From Candidatus Bipolaricaulota bacterium (lineage in GTDB: Bacteria > Bipolaricaulota > Bipolaricaulia > UBA7950 > UBA9294): 6,865 nt of DNA. Positions 1-6,142 of the stretch are shown in pieces; within the stretch, counting starts at the first letter, position 1, and every line of letters begins with the position of its first letter. Under the pieces are notes generated by a model. That model was not told where the DNA came from and made no database searches. It saw nothing but the letters and a program-made list of their open reading frames with translations. The stretch covers positions 1 through 6,865 of the forward strand of contig WFSM01000040.1 in NCBI GenBank assembly GCA_015485945.1, written 5' to 3'. A program made the position numbers and the translations under genes.

Positions 1-726
1 GCGCCGCACGCCACTCCCGACCAGGCGTTCATCAACCTTGCCAAAGGGCTCGACCCCGATTCTGGTCGCACGATGTCCGAGGTGATTCACACCCGCATTC
101 CCAACCACCCGGTGTTCACCCTGTCCGGTCCGTCTCATGCGGAAGAAGTGGGACGAGACATGCCGACCGCGGTCGTCCTCGCCGGTGTGGATCGTGAACG
201 CGGGAAACGCCTGCAGACAGAGATTATGACGCCGCGGTTCCGCGTTTACCTGAGCAGGGACATCCGTGGTGTCGAGCTGTGTGGCACGGTGAAAAACATC
301 ATTGCCATCGCCGTGGGCGTAGCGGACGGTCTCGGGTACGGCGACAATTCCCGCGGCGCGCTCATCACGCGTGGCTTGGTCGAACTTGTCCGGTTTGGAC
401 GTGCGTTCGGCGCCCGCGATGCCACGTTTTTCGGACTGGCCGGACTCGGTGACCTCGTCGCCACTGCCACTAGCCCCCATAGCCGCAATCACTACGTCGG
501 ATACCAGCTGGGAAAAGGGGAACCGCTCACCCGTATTTTGGCGGGAATGGATATGGTGGCGGAGGGGGTGCACGCCGTGACCACCGTGGCGCAATTGGCA
601 CAGGAGCGGGAAGTTGACATGCCGATCACCAATGCGGTCCATCGCTTGATGCACGGTGAAGTGAGCGCCGCCACGCTGGTGGACGAGATTATGACCCGTC
701 CGCCGAAAGAGGAAGGGGTCACATGA
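1..726 (+). CDS. gpsA: NAD(P)-dependent glycerol-3-phosphate dehydrogenase GpsA, 5'-truncated
   Basis: Cytoplasmic enzyme that reduces dihydroxyacetone phosphate to sn-glycerol 3-phosphate, the backbone precursor of bacterial phospholipids. The reading frame is open from base 1, so the gene begins before the window. About 241 codons are present against roughly 330-340 for the family, so most of the N-terminal Rossmann NAD-binding region is missing. Visible motifs, numbered from codon 1: the AKGL loop (K15), LSGPSHAEEV (41-50), the conserved lysine of the GTVKNIIAIA block (K98, expected catalytic lysine), a GDNSRGALITRG helix (about 114-125), GLAGLGDL (145-152) and SRN (161-163), which in this family contacts the dinucleotide. 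An internal ATG at base 73 is not the true start, because homologous sequence (the AKGL loop) continues upstream of it. The stop TGA overlaps the next gene's ATG, indicating translational coupling. No frameshift or missing catalytic residue is seen. Family assignment is near certain; NADH versus NADPH preference cannot be read here. Confidence 0.96.
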   Translation, partial: APHATPDQAFINLAKGLDPDSGRTMSEVIHTRIPNHPVFTLSGPSHAEEVGRDMPTAVVLAGVDRERGKRLQTEIMTPRFRVYLSRDIRGVELCGTVKNIIAIAVGVADGLGYGDNSRGALITRGLVELVRFGRAFGARDATFFGLAGLGDLVATATSPHSRNHYVGYQLGKGEPLTRILAGMDMVAEGVHAVTTVAQLAQEREVDMPITNAVHRLMHGEVSAATLVDEIMTRPPKEEGVT

Positions 727-1913
727 CCGACTATGACGTCGTCGTGGTCGGAGGCGGTCCAATCGGCGCGCTTACCGCGTTGACTGCGGCGGAAACGGGT
801 GCCCGCGTCCTCCTTGCCGAACAGGGGGATGGGACGGGCGAACCCGTGCGCTGTTCAGGGCTTGTCAGTCCACGCACACTCAAACTCTATCGGGTGTCGT
901 CCGGCATCGTCCACCGTGAGATCGTGGGGGGGCGTCTTCATTTACCGGATGGCACAGCGCTCACCCTACGAGCGGAAGAACCGCGGGCAGTTGCCATCGA
1001 CCGTGCCGCATTGGATCGTACTGTCCTGAAACAGGCCACAGCCGCCGGAGTGGAGGTGCACACCCGTACCCGCGTCACCCACGCCGGCATGGGAACAGTC
1101 ACCCTGAATCGCGCTGAAACTGTCACCGCTGCAGTGATTGTGGGGGCGGACGGGCCGGGAAGCGGAGTGAGAAGATGGTTTGCATTACCGCCCCCTCAAG
1201 AGTTCATCGTGGGACGCCAGGTCGTGGTTACCGGGGAACTAGAGCGGCCGGATGAGGTGGAAGTATTCGTGGGCAGCGCTGTCGCGCCGGGCGGATTCGC
1301 GTGGGCAATTCCGGCGGAGCCCGGCCGTCTGCGTGTCGGACTCGTCGTCCCACGCGGCACAGATGTCAACCGACTCCTAGCCCAGCTTTTAGAAACACGG
1401 TTCCCGGGTGCGGTACATGCCGGCACTGGTGGATTGATCCCGATCGGTCCGGCGGCGCACACCTACGGCGCCGGCGTGCTCATCGTCGGCGATGCCGCGG
1501 GTCAGGTAAAACCACTGTCCGGCGGCGGTCTGTATCCGGGCGGGGTGAGCGCGCGCATTGCCGGCCGAATTGCGGCCCAGGCTGCCCTTGCGGGGATGAC
1601 TGACGCCGATCACCTGCGCGTGTACGATCGCCAGTGGCGGGCGGAATTGGAACGGGAACTTAAATTCGGGCTCACGCTACGCCAAATCCTGTTCTCGTTA
1701 TCCGATGACGCCCTTATCAGCCTGGGTACGATGGTTGGTGTTAACGAGGTATTGCAGGTGATCACCGCTGCCGGCGATTTTGACTACCCGAGCAAGTTGG
1801 TTCCGGCATTCCTCGCACATCGTGAGCTGTGGCCTCGATTTCTCTCCGCGCTTGGGTTGATCGGTGGCTGGGACCGCATCCAAGAACTCGTACCGAATCT
1901 CTTCCCTTTATGA
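723..1913 (+). CDS. Geranylgeranyl reductase family FAD-dependent oxidoreductase
   Basis: A 396-residue flavoprotein of the geranylgeranyl reductase (GGR) group within the PHBH-like FAD oxidoreductases. What is seen: an N-terminal dinucleotide fold with GGGPIG (10-15) and the acidic residue ending the second strand (E33); a PVRCSG segment (41-46) where GGRs carry a conserved cysteine (C44); GADGPGSGVR (141-150); a PGGFAWAIP block (189-197) matching the family's P-x-G-Y-x-W-x-F-P substrate-side motif; and the second FAD motif GDAAGQVKP followed by SGGGLYPGG (256-274). Length matches the family. Known members saturate isoprenoid chains of archaeal lipids, chlorophyll phytyl tails, menaquinone or carotenoids; the substrate here cannot be deduced. 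It starts inside the gpsA stop (ATGA), with a purine-rich Shine-Dalgarno (GAGGAAGG, 709-716) correctly spaced. The coupling suggests a lipid-related role, an inference. Family call strong, substrate unknown. Confidence 0.88.
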   Translation: MTDYDVVVVGGGPIGALTALTAAETGARVLLAEQGDGTGEPVRCSGLVSPRTLKLYRVSSGIVHREIVGGRLHLPDGTALTLRAEEPRAVAIDRAALDRTVLKQATAAGVEVHTRTRVTHAGMGTVTLNRAETVTAAVIVGADGPGSGVRRWFALPPPQEFIVGRQVVVTGELERPDEVEVFVGSAVAPGGFAWAIPAEPGRLRVGLVVPRGTDVNRLLAQLLETRFPGAVHAGTGGLIPIGPAAHTYGAGVLIVGDAAGQVKPLSGGGLYPGGVSARIAGRIAAQAALAGMTDADHLRVYDRQWRAELERELKFGLTLRQILFSLSDDALISLGTMVGVNEVLQVITAAGDFDYPSKLVPAFLAHRELWPRFLSALGLIGGWDRIQELVPNLFPL

Positions 1914-1930
1914 CCGCGAGATAATATAAT
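1902..1930 (+). promoter_or_regulatory. Probable sigma-70-like promoter giving a leaderless transcript
   Basis: A perfect TATAAT lies at 1925-1930 inside an AT-rich island (1921-1932) that stands out from GC-rich surroundings. A weak -35 candidate, TTCCCT (1902-1907), precedes it with a 17-bp spacer and overlaps the end of the upstream gene. Only 8 bases separate the -10 box from the ATG at 1939, so transcription would begin within about 2 bases of the start codon. The -10 is convincing; the -35 matches only 3 of 6 positions. Confidence 0.55.
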
Positions 1931-1938
1931 TAACCCCG

Positions 1939-4056
1939 ATGGCGAAAAAACGAACGCAACAACGAGGTCGGAAAAAACAAGTTCCAGCGCCGCCGCGGTT
2001 TACTATCTCCGCCGAACGCGTGTTTGCGTACGCGGTCGCCGCGATTGTGTTCATCATCCCGCTGTTTATCTGGCCGGGGGAGACCGAGTACGGGTACGGA
2101 AAGACGATCATTATGTACCTTCTCGTGTCCGCGCTTCTTATCGGCTGGGCGGCGTGGGCCGTGCGCCGCGGCGTATGGAAGATCCGTATTCCATGGCTCG
2201 CTTACTCGGCCGGATTCCTCATTCTGGTGGGATTACTGTCGCTCATTAACGCGGTAAACGGGCTGGTGGTGATCCAGAGCCTTGCCGTGTTCCTGTACTT
2301 TATTTTGTTCTACCTTGTGGTGGCGAACATGGTGCGGGATAGCCGCGATGTGACAGTGATACTGTACGCGCTCCTGATTGCCGCGTTTTTTACTGCATTG
2401 TACGGGCTGCTCCAATACTTGGGCGTGATGCGAGGGGCATTTGGTAACGGCGGCGGACTGAATGAACTTATCTCCACGATGGGAAACCGCAACTACCTTG
2501 GAGGTTTTCTCGCCTACCTCATGTTCCCGAGCGTTATTCTCCTTGTGCGCTTGCACTCTCGCATTCTGCGAGCAATCGCACTGCTGTTACTGGCGTTTAA
2601 CTTTGGAACGGCAATGCTCGTCAACCAAACCGGGATCGTCGTCGCGCTTATCGTGGCGTTGATCGGTGTTGTAATCGGATGGTTGATCTTCCGCCCGGTG
2701 GAACCGGTGCGGCGCAACCGCGTGTGGCTGATCACGTTGCTCGCCATCCTCGCAGTGACGTTTGTGTTCGAGGCACCGGCTGGACCGCTTAATTCTGTGG
2801 TTGGCCTGTCCGCCACTCCGGGATCGTTCATCGGGCGATTGTGGGCGCAGAACGCAGGAAAGACACGATCATGGGACTGGTGGATCGGCTACGAGATGTT
2901 CAAGGCGCACCCCATTCTTGGAGTGGGGCTGGGAAACTACAAGCTTAACTTCCTTCCGTACAAAGCGAAGTTTCTCGCCACTCCGCGGGGGAAGAATTAC
3001 AATTTTTATATCCCGCGCGCCGCCCAAGCGCATAACGACTACGTACAGACCGCAGCTGAGCTGGGGATCCTCGGGATCATCGGCGTGGTTGGGTTAATCG
3101 GCATGATTGCGTATTCGCTGTGGATTGCCCTCTATCGCAGTCGCAATGAAGCGGATCGGTTCGATTTGTTGCTGCTTACCGGTGGTGTAATCACATTCCT
3201 CGTGCACGCGTTGGTTAGCTTTCCCGCCCATCTGCCAGCATCGAGCCTCGTGCTTGTGACCATCCTCGGGATCGCTACATCGCGGGCGTACACGGACACC
3301 GCCCATACTACAGTCACAATCAAACGCGTTCCGTTGGCAGCGATGGCCGCGGTAGTTGCGGCGTTCTGCGTGTTCGTATCCGTAGTCGCGGTGCGTGATT
3401 ATGCCGCCGACTTCCTGTTCCAGGCCGGAGTGCAAGAGCTGCAGTTGGGACAGACAAACCTCGCGATTGAAACCTTCAATCACAGCATCCAGCTCGATTT
3501 CTGCCCCCGCCAAACTTACTTTTACCTCGCGACGGCGGAAATTCAGGCGGGAAACTACAAGCAGGCGCTCGCTGACCTGGAGAAGTGCCGTACCCGGTAC
3601 GTAACCGAGCCGGTGTACCTCAACATCGCCAATCTTGCCGTCAACCTTGGGGATATAAAAACTGCACAGAAAAACATCAACTTTATTTTGTCCACTCATC
3701 CATCATCGGATATGGCGCTGCAGGCAGAGTACCTTAACGGGATCATCGCCATTCGTGCCGGTGACTACACGCGAGCGTCGCAGATTCTCAACGAGCTCGT
3801 TAAACGGCACCGTGATTTCGAGCGTGGGTACATCGCTCTCGGTGACCTGTACCGTGCTCAGGGCCTGACGGTAAGCGCACGCAAAAACTACGAGACCTCA
3901 CTAAAGCTGATCACCGCCAGGCTTGCGCGTGACAACAGCCACCTCAATTCGGGCAAGCCGATCACCGGGCAAGAGTACAGTCGACTGCGCAACGAGATCA
4001 CCATGCTCACCCAAGAGAAGCAGGCGGTGGAGGCGAGCCTCGCTAAGCTGCCGTAA
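1939..4056 (+). CDS. O-antigen ligase/polymerase family membrane protein with C-terminal TPR domain
   Basis: A 705-residue inner-membrane protein of the Wzy_C/WaaL type, which transfers or polymerises lipid-linked glycans on the periplasmic face. A basic N-terminus (residues 1-20, rich in K/R) precedes about nine hydrophobic segments (roughly 28-46, 56-75, 86-106, 110-131, 139-161, 186-204, 208-227, 231-251, 262-278). A large loop (about 280-370) then holds the family hallmarks: R310, HPILGVGLGNY (324-334) and HNDYVQTAAELG (365-376). GNRNYLGG (182-189) is another typical block. Further hydrophobic segments follow near 375-399, 408-428, 434-448 and 464-485. Residues 490-705 are soluble and helical with TPR-like repeats (for example about 492-520, 525-553, 557-585, 595-622, 628-656), probably periplasmic and serving a partner or chain-length role. 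The start is firm: an in-frame TAA lies at 1927-1929, although no Shine-Dalgarno is seen. No glycosyltransferases flank it, so substrate is unknown; a protein O-oligosaccharyltransferase is an alternative. Confidence 0.87.
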   Translation: MAKKRTQQRGRKKQVPAPPRFTISAERVFAYAVAAIVFIIPLFIWPGETEYGYGKTIIMYLLVSALLIGWAAWAVRRGVWKIRIPWLAYSAGFLILVGLLSLINAVNGLVVIQSLAVFLYFILFYLVVANMVRDSRDVTVILYALLIAAFFTALYGLLQYLGVMRGAFGNGGGLNELISTMGNRNYLGGFLAYLMFPSVILLVRLHSRILRAIALLLLAFNFGTAMLVNQTGIVVALIVALIGVVIGWLIFRPVEPVRRNRVWLITLLAILAVTFVFEAPAGPLNSVVGLSATPGSFIGRLWAQNAGKTRSWDWWIGYEMFKAHPILGVGLGNYKLNFLPYKAKFLATPRGKNYNFYIPRAAQAHNDYVQTAAELGILGIIGVVGLIGMIAYSLWIALYRSRNEADRFDLLLLTGGVITFLVHALVSFPAHLPASSLVLVTILGIATSRAYTDTAHTTVTIKRVPLAAMAAVVAAFCVFVSVVAVRDYAADFLFQAGVQELQLGQTNLAIETFNHSIQLDFCPRQTYFYLATAEIQAGNYKQALADLEKCRTRYVTEPVYLNIANLAVNLGDIKTAQKNINFILSTHPSSDMALQAEYLNGIIAIRAGDYTRASQILNELVKRHRDFERGYIALGDLYRAQGLTVSARKNYETSLKLITARLARDNSHLNSGKPITGQEYSRLRNEITMLTQEKQAVEASLAKLP

Positions 4057-4057
4057 C

Positions 4058-4086
4058 TTGCGGCGCCGCATTCATGCCGGTATAGT
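4058..4086 (+). promoter_or_regulatory. Sigma-70-like promoter of the thiamine operon
   Basis: TTGCGG (4058-4063) and TATAGT (4081-4086) are separated by exactly 17 bases. The -10 matches the consensus at 5 of 6 positions and the -35 at 3 of 6. Initiation about 7 bases downstream would fall at 4092-4094, exactly at the 5' strand of the riboswitch P1 stem, which supports the assignment independently. The -35 begins two bases after the stop codon of the preceding gene. Confidence 0.65.
4059..4070. repeat. 12-bp perfect palindrome within the thiamine promoter
   Basis: TGCGGCGCCGCA reads identically on both strands and covers the -35 box and the upstream part of the spacer. It has no loop, so it is a poor RNA hairpin. 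It could be a small operator, but in GC-rich DNA a chance palindrome is quite possible. Confidence 0.3.
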
Positions 4087-4091
4087 TTATC

Positions 4092-4179
4092 GATGTCAGG
4101 GGAGCCCGTGTCCGGGCTGAGAGGAGGTTAAACCTCGACCCTTTGAACCTGATCTGGGTAATGCCAGCGTAGGGACATC
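4092..4179 (+). promoter_or_regulatory. TPP riboswitch (THI box) aptamer
   Basis: An mRNA element that binds thiamine pyrophosphate and turns down downstream thiamine genes. P1 is a perfect 6-bp stem, GATGTC (4092-4097) with GACATC (4174-4179). A second stem pairs AGCCCG (4103-4108) with CGGGCT (4113-4118) and leads into the invariant CTGAGA (4117-4122), which contacts the pyrimidine ring. A short optional hairpin (GAGGT 4124-4128 with ACCTC 4132-4136) follows. The conserved arm ACCCTTTGAACCTGATCTGG (4139-4158) and the GGGTAATGCCAGCGTAGGGA block (4156-4175) form the pyrophosphate-binding side. Every hallmark of the class is present, and it sits directly before thiL. Confidence 0.97.
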
Positions 4180-4194
4180 AGCTGTCTCTCCCCG

Positions 4195-4218
4195 CGGCCC
4201 ACAGGATCAGATGGGTCG
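4195..4218 (+). promoter_or_regulatory. Possible hairpin enclosing the thiL ribosome-binding site (candidate expression platform)
   Basis: CGGCCC (4195-4200) can pair with GGGTCG (4213-4218), with one G-U pair, around a 12-base loop containing the AGGA Shine-Dalgarno-like stretch (4203-4206) and the first two bases of the 4211 ATG. No T-tract follows the aptamer, so control at translation is more likely than termination. The hairpin is by-eye and unproven. Confidence 0.25.
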
Positions 4219-5098
4219 GTACATGATGAGAGAATCACAGATCCTCGCAATAATCCGCGACCGCGTCACTGAGGCCGGTGATGACGCTGCTGTCATACCG
4301 TTCGGCGCCACCAATTTGATCCTCACCACCGATATGCTCCACCGCGCCACCGACTTTCCCGCCGGGGCAAGCGCCCGCACGATCGGATGGCGAGCGGTAG
4401 CCGTCTCGTTATCTGATCTAGCAGCGATGGGCGCGCGGCCGCTCGGTGTGGTCCTCGCGCACGGTGACCCGGATCTCACCGGTCCATTCACTACCGGTGT
4501 GCTCGACGGCGCGATCGCGTGCTGCACATTGGTGGGAACGGAGCTTGTTGGCGGCGACATCGACCGTCATTCCGAACTGACGCTCGTGAGCACCGCTCTG
4601 GGCGAGACCGCGAATCCGGTGCGGCGCAGCGGTGCCTGTGTCGATGACGCGGTCTGCATCACTGGCGAACTCGGGCGCACGCAGGCGGCGCTGGCAATGT
4701 ACGCAAACGGTGACGCCGCATCCGCCGACCGCTTGTTCACATTCACGCCGCGCGTCGCCTGGGGCCGCGCGCTGGCACCGTATGCCACCAGCATGATCGA
4801 TATCTCCGACGGCCTTGCGCGATCGCTGCACATTCTCGCGCGTGAGAGCAATGTCGGTTTCGCGGTGGACAGCATTCGTATTCCTACGGTCCCGGAGTTT
4901 ACGCGCGTGATCGCCCTCGGCCAGCAGCGCCGCGCCCTGTTGTACGGCGGCGAAGACTACGAGCTTTTATTCACATTGCCGCACCAACGCGTTGACGACC
5001 TTCCCCGCAGCGTGCGGTTCACCGTTATCGGCAAGGTGACCGCATCCGGCGTCCTGTTGGACGAACAGCCTCTCCCTGACACCGGCTACGAGCACTAA
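4211..5098 (+). CDS. thiL: Thiamine-monophosphate kinase ThiL
   Basis: Cytoplasmic kinase of the PurM/AIRS-like superfamily that phosphorylates thiamine monophosphate with ATP to give thiamine pyrophosphate, the active cofactor. It has 295 residues against about 300-330 for the family. Motifs seen: GDDAAV (23-28), the TTD metal-binding aspartate (D41), SLSDLAAMGA (66-75), GGD (114-116), R139 with SGA, ITGELG (150-155), IDISDGL (196-202) and GGEDYEL (246-252). All expected Mg-ATP aspartates are present, so it should be active. The segment after TTD reads MLHRATDFP instead of the common bacterial LVEGVHF type. Start: ATG 4211 has a weak AGGA only 4 bases upstream. ATG 4223 or 4226 are alternatives that would trim 4 or 5 residues and fit the family N-terminus about as well. 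It is the first gene behind the TPP riboswitch and is followed after 15 bases by thiB. Identification is firm; the exact start is not. Confidence 0.95.
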   Translation: MGRYMMRESQILAIIRDRVTEAGDDAAVIPFGATNLILTTDMLHRATDFPAGASARTIGWRAVAVSLSDLAAMGARPLGVVLAHGDPDLTGPFTTGVLDGAIACCTLVGTELVGGDIDRHSELTLVSTALGETANPVRRSGACVDDAVCITGELGRTQAALAMYANGDAASADRLFTFTPRVAWGRALAPYATSMIDISDGLARSLHILARESNVGFAVDSIRIPTVPEFTRVIALGQQRRALLYGGEDYELLFTLPHQRVDDLPRSVRFTVIGKVTASGVLLDEQPLPDTGYEH

Positions 5099-5104
5099 AA
5101 GGAG
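5099..5104 (+). promoter_or_regulatory. Shine-Dalgarno site that decides the thiB start
   Basis: AAGGAG lies immediately against the ATG at 5105, leaving no spacer, so that codon is unlikely to be used. It is 9 bases from ATG 5114 and 6 bases from GTG 5111, both workable. ATG 5114 gives the cleanest signal peptide. Confidence 0.75.
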
Positions 5105-5113
5105 ATGGTTGTG

Positions 5114-6142
5114 ATGAAACGAGGTTGGTTGCTGTTGCTCCTAGCGGTGATAGCGGCGGTATCCGTTGTCGGGTGGGGAAAAGAGACGCTCGTCGTCTAT
5201 ACCTACGACAGTTTCATATCATGGGGACCAGGAGGAGCGCTCCAACAGGCGTTCGCGGCAAAGTACAACTGTGACGTCCGGTTCGTCACTGCCGGCGGGG
5301 CGAAGGCGACCCTCGCCCGCCTGATCGCTGACCGCAGAAACGGCGATACGCAGGCAGACCTATTCATGGGCGAACTGAACGACGTGCCCCGCATATCCTC
5401 CTATCATCTGTTTCTACCCGTACAGACGGCAAGCATCTCCAATCTGCACGTCATCCCGGCGAAGCTGCGGGAAATCGCGGCCACCGGGCTTGTGCCGTAC
5501 GAGTACGGCTACATAACACTCACCTACGATTCTCACGTCATGACTGCGGCCGAGCTTCCTAAAACGCTTGCCGATCTCACTGCACCGCGGTACCGCGACA
5601 TGCTCATCTGCGAGGACCCACGTACGTCATCGACTGGATTCTCATTCCTGTTATGGACAATCGCCCAGTTTGGCGAGAATGGCTACCTCACATTTTGGCG
5701 TGACCTTAACCCAACGATTCTCACTATCACTCAGGGGTGGAGTACGGCGTGGACGATGCTCACCCACGGCGAAGCGCCGCTGATGGTGAGTTACTCTACC
5801 GACACTGCCTACGCTGCCTTGTCCGGGAAGACGCCGCGCTACCTATCGTACGCACCGGCCGGTGAGGGATACCGCACCGTGTACGGAGTGGGAATCATCC
5901 GTGGCACCACGCATCAAAAGTTGGCGGAGGAGTTCATCAACCTCCTTCTTTCCCCGGAGATCCAGAAGCTTATTCCGGTGAAGGAGGCGATGTTTCCCGT
6001 CAATCCAAATGCCTCGGTCCCAGCGGCATTCAAGAAATACGCGATCATACCAGAGCACGAAGTTTCCCTCCCGCTCTCCCTCGTGGGAGAAAAAGCGGAG
6101 CAGTGGCTGAATGATTGGGCTGAGGTGATGACAAAACAGTGA
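5114..6142 (+). CDS. thiB: Thiamine ABC transporter periplasmic substrate-binding protein ThiB
   Basis: Extracytoplasmic receptor for thiamine, and in E. coli also its mono- and pyrophosphate, which delivers ligand to the ThiPQ permease. From the ATG at 5114 it has 342 residues, near the usual 325-345. The start MKRGWLLLLLAVIAAV is a clear Sec signal peptide (basic end, hydrophobic core). There is no cysteine near the likely cleavage region (before KETL), so it is probably soluble in a periplasm and not a lipoprotein. Residues (5114 numbering): YTYDSF (29-34), EYGYITLTYD (130-139), EDPRTSSTG (167-175), TQGWS (206-210), SYSTDTAY (226-233) and SPEIQKLIP (280-288). These line up with E. coli ThiB (TbpA) blocks such as VYTYDSF, DPRTSTPG, TKGWS and SYTTSPAY, including ligand-site Trp and Tyr. 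Its stop overlaps thiP. The ATG at 5105 would add three residues but has no room for its ribosome-binding site. ThiB specificity is better supported here than generic iron/spermidine binding. Confidence 0.93.
   Translation: MKRGWLLLLLAVIAAVSVVGWGKETLVVYTYDSFISWGPGGALQQAFAAKYNCDVRFVTAGGAKATLARLIADRRNGDTQADLFMGELNDVPRISSYHLFLPVQTASISNLHVIPAKLREIAATGLVPYEYGYITLTYDSHVMTAAELPKTLADLTAPRYRDMLICEDPRTSSTGFSFLLWTIAQFGENGYLTFWRDLNPTILTITQGWSTAWTMLTHGEAPLMVSYSTDTAYAALSGKTPRYLSYAPAGEGYRTVYGVGIIRGTTHQKLAEEFINLLLSPEIQKLIPVKEAMFPVNPNASVPAAFKKYAIIPEHEVSLPLSLVGEKAEQWLNDWAEVMTKQ
6122..6129 (+). promoter_or_regulatory. Shine-Dalgarno site for the GTG-started thiP
   Basis: GAGGTGAT is a full 8-base complement to the usual bacterial 16S 3' tail (ATCACCTC). 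It lies within the end of thiB, 9 bases before GTG 6139, which supports that GTG as the start over the in-frame ATG at 6238. Confidence 0.75.

Noticed and set aside
73..75. ATG 73 as the start of gpsA
   Set aside because: The frame is open to base 1 and the upstream codons encode the conserved AKGL loop, so the gene starts before the window.
2233..2556. 107-codon minus-strand frame within the Wzy-TPR gene
   Set aside because: Antisense to conserved transmembrane segments; His/Gln/Val-rich translation with no motif, a shadow frame.
3094..3699. 201-codon open frame on the minus strand opposite the Wzy-TPR gene
   Set aside because: It runs antisense to strongly conserved coding sequence, its translation resembles no family I know, and it has no promoter or plausible neighbour. 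Long antisense frames are common in GC-rich DNA.
4050..4064. Possible terminator after the Wzy-TPR gene (GCCG, 7-base loop, CGGC)
   Set aside because: Only a 4-bp stem with no T-tract, and it overlaps the thiamine promoter -35; too weak to call.
4180..4210. Rho-independent terminator behind the TPP aptamer
   Set aside because: There is no run of T and no strong stem; CCGCGG at 4192-4197 is a loopless palindrome that cannot form a hairpin.
4418..4831. 137-codon minus-strand open frame across thiL
   Set aside because: It mirrors the codon structure of thiL; the composition (rich in R, A, H, G) is typical of a shadow frame and no family motif is visible.
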